In this document: positions 23,060 through 27,034 of the stretch, one piece after another
Position numbering within the stretch: position 1 is the stretch's first letter
How the letters are laid out: every line of letters begins with the position of its first letter
From: JAPHTQ01 sp050295975
Lineage (GTDB): Bacteria > Pseudomonadota > Gammaproteobacteria > Thiohalomonadales > Thiohalomonadaceae
Reading direction: 5' to 3'
Assembly (NCBI GenBank): GCA_050295975.1
Contig: JBNKQR010000043.1
Span: 1-27,034, forward strand
DNA: 27,034 bases
Program-made: the position numbers and the translations under genes
Notes under the pieces: model-generated
Database searches by the model: none
What the model was told of the DNA's origin: nothing
Seen by the model: only the letters and a program-made list of their open reading frames with translations

Positions 23060-23925
23060 CCTTGGCCGAAAAGCAACCCGAGATCTCCCCCGAGTTCAGC
23101 TATCATCTGCTGCGTAACGCACTCAACGGCTATCGCAAGAACCTGAGTCAACTGGATCCCGCCGAGTATAGCCAGGTCTATCGCAAGGCCAGCAAGAGTT
23201 ATGAACTGGAGACACTGGTTATCGCTTCGCCGGAGGCGGAGGGATTGGTGATCTCCGAGCGGCAGCTGGATGAATCGGTGACGGCGGTGGCGGAACGTTA
23301 TGGTAGTCGCGATGAGTTTCTGAATGATCTGGACAACAACGCTCTGGACGAGGAGGGTCTGCGCAAGGCGCTCTACCGTGAACTGATGTTCGACAGCGTG
23401 ATGCAGCGGGTGGCGGCCAATAGCGCCGAGGTGAGTGAACTCGATGTGCATCTCTTCTATGAGATGCATCACGACCGCTTTCAGACCCCGGAGTCCCGGG
23501 TGGCCAGCCATCTGCTGATTACCATTAATCCCGACTATCCCGAGAACACCCGTGAGGCCGCCCGCCAGCGCATAGGGCAGCTGTCTGAGAAACTGGCGGG
23601 TCGCGGCAACCGCTTTGAAGAGTTCGCCAAGCGCTACTCCGAATGTCCCACCGCCATGGACGGGGGCAAACTCGGTGAGGTGACCCGGGGACAGCTCTAT
23701 GAACGTCTCGATGCGGCCCTGTTCAAGATGGCGGAAGGCGAGATCAGCGATATCGTCGAGTCGGAGCTGGGTTTTCACATCCTCTATTGCGAGAAGATCA
23801 AACCGGTCCGCAAGGTGCCGCTCACCAAGGCGGCGCCTCGCATCCGTGAGGTGCTGGGTGAGCGCCAACGCCGTAACTGTCAAAAGGCTTGGCTCGCGAG
23901 TTTGCAAAAGATCAAGAACGCTTGA
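23056..23925 (+). CDS. nifM: NifM, parvulin-type prolyl isomerase for Fe protein
   Basis: NifM is the peptidyl-prolyl isomerase required to make active NifH. The 289-residue product has a helical N-terminal half and a C-terminal parvulin domain at about 150-260 (ESRVASHLLITINPDYPENTREAARQRI ... FEEFAKRYSECPTAMDGGKLGEVTRG ... ESELGFHILYCEK). The start overlaps the nifZ stop (ATGA). This end of the operon precedes a pair of GC-rich hairpins. Confidence 0.95.
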   Translation: MTLAEKQPEISPEFSYHLLRNALNGYRKNLSQLDPAEYSQVYRKASKSYELETLVIASPEAEGLVISERQLDESVTAVAERYGSRDEFLNDLDNNALDEEGLRKALYRELMFDSVMQRVAANSAEVSELDVHLFYEMHHDRFQTPESRVASHLLITINPDYPENTREAARQRIGQLSEKLAGRGNRFEEFAKRYSECPTAMDGGKLGEVTRGQLYERLDAALFKMAEGEISDIVESELGFHILYCEKIKPVRKVPLTKAAPRIREVLGERQRRNCQKAWLASLQKIKNA

Positions 23926-23936
23926 TCGGATGTTCA

Positions 23937-23952
23937 GTGCGGTGAGCCGCAC
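23937..23952. repeat. GC-rich hairpin after nifM
   Basis: GTGCGG (23937-23942), loop TGAG, CCGCAC (23947-23952), 12 bases past the nifM stop. It matches the 9228 and 25576 hairpins in stem core and position just past a stop codon. Confidence 0.55.
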
Positions 23953-24077
23953 CCCCACAAGGTTCATGTCATAGATTGGCGCCTGTATGAGACCGGTAGC
24001 ACAGGGCGCAGATCGGAGCGCTTCGACAAAGTTTGTGATTTTGGTTGGGCAGGGTTCCACCCAACGGTTCAATCACG

Positions 24078-24101
24078 GGTAGGGCGGGGCTCTGCCTTAC
24101 C
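24078..24101. repeat. Hairpin upstream of clpX
   Basis: GGTAGGGC (24078-24085) pairs with GCCTTACC (24094-24101) through eight positions, one G-T wobble, with an eight-base loop. It lies in the 272-base gap between nifM and clpX. No sigma-54 core or TGT-N10-ACA site was found in this gap, so clpX may be read through from nifM or have an unrecognised promoter. Confidence 0.5.
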
Positions 24102-24197
24102 AAACAGCGCTACAGGCAACCACTCCATTTAAGCCGTTCTTACAAGCAAGGGCGGCAAACAAAACGACCAACAGCTCATCGCAGCCAGGAGATTTCC

Positions 24198-25472
24198 ATG
24201 AGCGGCCCGAAACCCCACTGTTCCTTCTGCGCTCAGGTGCAGAGTCCGGAGGTGCCACTGATCGCCGGTGAAGAGGGGCATATTTGCGAGGAGTGTGTGC
24301 GACTCGCTTCCCAGGTGGTGGGTAGCTGGGGGCGTAAGCGCGCCGCCGCGAAACCCATGCGCAATCTGCTCAAGCCGGTGGAGCTCACCGAACAGCTCAA
24401 CCGTTACATCATTGGACAGGAGCTGGCCAAGGAGACCCTGGCGGTGGCGGTCTATAACCACTACAAGCGGTTGAGCATGGAGAACGACCAGCCGCGCATG
24501 CAGGTCAGTCAGCCTGAGGTGGAGATTGAGAAATCGAACATCCTGCTGCTGGGCCCCTCCGGTACCGGCAAGACCCTGCTCGCAAGCACCCTGGCGCGTA
24601 TTGTCGGCGTGCCCTTCGTCATCGCCGATGCCACCACCCTGACCCAGGCCGGCTACGTGGGCGAGGATGTGGAGAGTATTCTGACCCGCCTGCTGGACAG
24701 CGCCGACGGCAATCGGGAGTTGGCGGAGTGGGGTATCGTCTATATCGACGAGATCGATAAGCTGGCCAAGGCGGGAGAGTCTTCCCACGGTACCCGCGAC
24801 GTCTCCGGCGAGGGGGTGCAGCAGGCGCTGCTGAAGCTGGTGGAAGGGGCGCAGATCAAACTCAGCGCCAAGGGGCGTAAGGACCAGATGGGCGATCAGC
24901 CGGTCGACACCCGCAACATTCTGTTCATTGCCGGAGGTGCCTTCGCCGGCCTCGAGCGGCTGTTGGAAAAGCGCCTGGGCAATGCCGAGCGAGGCATCGG
25001 CTTTCATGTCGATCTATCGGACCCGGGCCAGACGTATGATCAGCTGCGTCTGTTCGAAGAGGTGCAACCGGACGACCTGCGCCACTTCGGTTTGATCCCC
25101 GAGTTTATCGGCCGCTTTCCGGTAATCACGGCGCTACACGATCTGGATGAACAGGCCCTGGTACAGATCCTCACCGAACCGCGCAATGCGTTGGTGCGCC
25201 AGTATCAACGCCTGTTCGAGTATGAGGAGGTACAGCTCGAATTCACCTCCGGGGCGTTGCGCGCCATCGCCCGCCTGGCCATCGAGCGGGGTACCGGCGC
25301 ACGCGGCTTGCGCGGGGTCATGGAGGGCCTGCTGCGCAAGGCGATGTATGAGATGCCGTCAAGCAAGGGTATCACCGCCTGCCGGGTGGACAAAGAGATG
25401 GTGCTGGGTGAAAGGCCGGTGGTGTTCGATATGGGGGGAGAAGTCCCAAGCGCCGAGTCACAGCAGCAGTGA
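24198..25472 (+). CDS. clpX: Nif-linked ClpX ATPase
   Basis: ClpX unfolds proteins for the ClpP protease. The ATG at 24198 (AGGAG upstream) gives 424 residues; the longer frame from 24045 would place the zinc-binding domain far from the start. The zinc domain has Cys8, Cys11, Cys30, Cys33; Walker A is GPSGTGKT (119-126), the pore loop is GYVGED (152-157), Walker B is IVYIDEID, the ClpP-binding IGF is at 267-269, and sensor II is GARG. A clpX at this position after nifM is known from A. vinelandii (clpX2), where it influences NifB and NifEN levels. The loop equivalent to RKH reads RKD (227-229), so substrate handling may differ from housekeeping ClpX. Confidence 0.93.
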   Translation: MSGPKPHCSFCAQVQSPEVPLIAGEEGHICEECVRLASQVVGSWGRKRAAAKPMRNLLKPVELTEQLNRYIIGQELAKETLAVAVYNHYKRLSMENDQPRMQVSQPEVEIEKSNILLLGPSGTGKTLLASTLARIVGVPFVIADATTLTQAGYVGEDVESILTRLLDSADGNRELAEWGIVYIDEIDKLAKAGESSHGTRDVSGEGVQQALLKLVEGAQIKLSAKGRKDQMGDQPVDTRNILFIAGGAFAGLERLLEKRLGNAERGIGFHVDLSDPGQTYDQLRLFEEVQPDDLRHFGLIPEFIGRFPVITALHDLDEQALVQILTEPRNALVRQYQRLFEYEEVQLEFTSGALRAIARLAIERGTGARGLRGVMEGLLRKAMYEMPSSKGITACRVDKEMVLGERPVVFDMGGEVPSAESQQQ

Positions 25473-25575
25473 CAGAGGTCACGGTTGGGAGCAACTGCCT
25501 GGTGGAGGCGGCAGGGCGGCTGACCTGGGTTCATTTAACTCATGGCCGAATCCACTTCGCGGTATAGGTTGAAGT

Positions 25576-25601
25576 GTAGGGTGCGTCAAGCCGCACCCTA
25601 C
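25576..25601. repeat. Perfect 10-bp hairpin downstream of clpX
   Basis: GTAGGGTGCG (25576-25585), loop of six bases, CGCACCCTAC (25592-25601), 104 bases after the clpX stop. It is the longest of the hairpin group and shares the GTGCG/CGCAC core. It lies between convergent genes (clpX and the tautomerase) and may work as a bidirectional barrier; there is no T-run. Confidence 0.6.
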
Positions 25602-25715
25602 CTGCAAATGACAGGTAAGACATGGTTTGCCGGACACATCGGTGTCAGCCGTTGTTCTGACTCATGACAAGCGTCGGTCATCCGGCGGCTGAACGATACC
25701 GATAATGGTGCCGGG

Positions 25716-25922
25716 TTACATCGTACTCTTCCGTCGCAGTTCGGAAATCGGCTCCCCGGCAAAACCCCAGTTATCCATATCGACTTCGTCGATGACCACT
25801 ACCGTGGTTGACGGGTCCTTGCCGAGAACATCCACTAACAGTTGGGTGGCGCCGGTGATCAGCTCCTGTTTCTGCCGCTTGGTGACGCCTTCGCGCGTGA
25901 CCTTGATGTTGATGTAAGGCAT
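25716..25922 (-). CDS. 4-oxalocrotonate tautomerase-family protein
   Basis: The 68-residue product starts MPYINIKVTREGVTKRQKQE, leaving the catalytic Pro at the N-terminus after removal of Met, as in 4-OT and 2-hydroxymuconate tautomerase. The conserved VVVIDEVDMDNWGFAGEPIS segment matches the active-site and assembly region of the family. The ATG at 25922 is behind GAGGT; an in-frame start at 25973 would block the catalytic Pro and is rejected. The substrate is unknown, and it is not linked to nif. Confidence 0.93.
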   Translation of the reverse strand: MPYINIKVTREGVTKRQKQELITGATQLLVDVLGKDPSTTVVVIDEVDMDNWGFAGEPISELRRKSTM

Positions 25923-26313
25923 GTTTCGTACCTCGATGAGACTCCTTCGGGACGCTGCAATGAGCGCACTCAAACCGCCCGCTTATGAGGTTGGCCGGTT
26001 CCCTGTATCCAGTTTAGTCCCAACCGCCCTGGCATTGAGGGTGGCGTCAGAGAAATTGTCGTGTTTTGTTAATCCGGCAATCAAGTTAGAGCTGTTACTG
26101 GTTGAATAAAAGCCTATATTGTATGGTTTATTCCCTACACAATCCCACCGAACTAAAATTGCAGAGTGGAGATCAAAAGCGCGGGGTGCCGTGGCCGATT
26201 TCCGCCAGGTAACAGGCCAGTATCACCGGCTGGAGCCTGACCGCGCCTATTTGGCGCAATGCACGTTCAACAGATTGCAGCATCATCGACTCACGGCAAA
26301 CGGGCGGTAAAAA
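25923..26313. other. Divergent intergenic region between tautomerase gene and nhaA
   Basis: About 390 bases between two divergent genes. Two open frames here (25921-26109 and 26119-26310) have low-complexity or unlikely composition and no ribosome site, so I do not call them. The region should hold promoters for both genes, but none is clear enough to place. Confidence 0.5.
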
Positions 26314-27034
26314 ATGAATTCAAAAAACAACCCGGCTGAAGCGATTTCAGAGTGGCTGCGGGATTTCATAAAGCAGGACTCCGCTAGCGGCATTCTCTTA
26401 ATTCTGGCTGCCGTGCTGGCGATGGTGATGGAGAATTCGCCCCTCTACTGGCTCTATGACACCCTCTTGAGTACGCCGGTTGAGATTCGTGTGGGCGCCC
26501 TGCACCTGGACAAGCCGCTACTGCTGTGGATCAACGATGGCCTGATGGCGGTGTTCTTTCTGCTCATCGGCCTCGAGGTGAAGCGTGAGTTCCTGGAAGG
26601 GGAGCTGTCCAGACCAGACCAGATTATCCTGCCGGGACTCGGCGCCGTGGGGGGAATGCTGGTGCCGGCGGCGATCTACTACTGGCTGAATCAGGGCGAT
26701 TCCCTGGCTTTGAACGGCTGGGCCATCCCGGCGGCCACCGATATCGCCTTTGCCCTGGGCGTTCTGGCCCTGCTTGGCAAGCGTGTGCCGCTCTCCCTGC
26801 GAGTCTTCCTGATGGCATTGGCGATCTTTGACGATCTCGGTGCGGTGTTGATCATCGCTGTCTTCTACACTGCCGATCTCTCCCTCACCAGCCTCATGTT
26901 GGCGCTCATCGCGGTGGTTCTGATGCTGGGGATGAACCTGATGAAAGTGACCCGTATATCGGCTTATATGCTGCTGGGCACCTTCCTCTGGGTGGCGGTG
27001 CTGAAGTCGGGGGTTCATGCCACCCTGGCGGGTG
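26314..27034 (+). CDS. nhaA: NhaA Na+/H+ antiporter, 5' part (runs off window)
   Basis: The frame starts at ATG 26314 and is open to the end of the window (240 codons). It matches NhaA: LLLWINDGLMAVFFLLIGLEVKREFLEGELS near residue 70, AIPAATDIAFALGVLALLG with Asp143, and the ion-binding pair Asp173-Asp174 in IFDDLGAVLIIAVFYT, equivalent to E. coli Asp163/Asp164. NhaA expels Na+ in exchange for H+ and its presence fits a marine or alkaline-tolerant bacterium, though that is only weak evidence. The 3' part is beyond the window. Confidence 0.95.
   Translation, partial: MNSKNNPAEAISEWLRDFIKQDSASGILLILAAVLAMVMENSPLYWLYDTLLSTPVEIRVGALHLDKPLLLWINDGLMAVFFLLIGLEVKREFLEGELSRPDQIILPGLGAVGGMLVPAAIYYWLNQGDSLALNGWAIPAATDIAFALGVLALLGKRVPLSLRVFLMALAIFDDLGAVLIIAVFYTADLSLTSLMLALIAVVLMLGMNLMKVTRISAYMLLGTFLWVAVLKSGVHATLAG

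Noticed and set aside
22975..24072. Long minus-strand open frame (365 residues) under nifM
   Set aside because: It is antisense to nifM and nifZ, with no family resemblance and a composition set by the complementary codons.

Overview
This window is most of a molybdenum-nitrogenase accessory (nif) cluster from a gammaproteobacterium. The evidence is the gene order: iscA-nifU-nifS ... nifV-cysE-orf-nifW-nifZ-nifM-clpX and nifE-nifN-nifX-DUF269-DUF683-ferredoxin are the arrangements known from Azotobacter vinelandii. GC content is moderate to high in the nif genes. The chromosomal flanks (a SPOR-domain envelope protein on the left, a tautomerase and an NhaA antiporter on the right) fit a free-living or symbiotic sulfur-oxidiser-like gammaproteobacterium, but the species cannot be named from the sequence alone. 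The structural genes nifHDK and nifB are not in the window.

Layout. (1) 1-2.03 kb: a coiled-coil/SPOR membrane protein and a 48-residue membrane peptide, both on the minus strand. (2) 2.15-2.85 kb: a NifA-type upstream activator site and a sigma-54 promoter driving an unrecognised soluble 186-residue protein. (3) 2.96-9.2 kb: a second NifA/sigma-54 promoter followed by a tightly packed operon: nifE, nifN, nifX, an RseC-family membrane protein, DUF269, DUF683, a 2[4Fe-4S] ferredoxin with an acidic insert, a [2Fe-2S] thioredoxin-like ferredoxin and two unrecognised proteins. (4) 9.37-11.06 kb: a PQQ-type sugar dehydrogenase and a gamma-glutamylcyclotransferase-family protein, divergent and probably unrelated to nif. 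(5) 11.26-14.25 kb: a short single-domain NifZ paralogue, divergent from a third NifA/sigma-54 promoter that drives iscA-nifU-nifS and ends at an intrinsic terminator. (6) 14.25-19.6 kb: an AT-richer block of non-nif genes (small membrane protein, YbaK-type deacylase, beta-propeller protein, alpha/beta hydrolase lipoprotein, TerB-like small protein, SIMPL protein) that separates nifS from nifV. (7) 19.64-25.47 kb: a fourth NifA/sigma-54 promoter and nifV-cysE-TPR orf-nifW-nifZ-nifM, followed by a nif-type clpX. (8) 25.7 kb to the end: a 4-oxalocrotonate-tautomerase-like protein and the 5' part of nhaA.

How the genes work together. NifU, NifS and IscA build Fe-S clusters; CysE raises cysteine supply for NifS. 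NifV makes homocitrate for FeMo-co. NifE/NifN is the scaffold on which the NifB product matures, and NifX and the DUF269/DUF683 proteins handle cofactor intermediates. NifW, NifZ and NifM mature the nitrogenase components. The ferredoxins and possibly the RseC protein supply electrons. ClpX probably adjusts levels of biosynthetic proteins. The four promoters each have a TGGYAY-N5-TTGCW core and a TGT-N10-ACA site 60-100 bp upstream, so the whole set should respond together to NifA.

The most interesting leads are the NifA/sigma-54-controlled unknown protein at 2294-2854, the unknown pair at the 3' end of the nifENX operon, the single-domain NifZ paralogue facing iscA, the nif-embedded RseC protein, the altered RKH loop in the nif ClpX, and a family of short GC-rich hairpins found only at operon ends.
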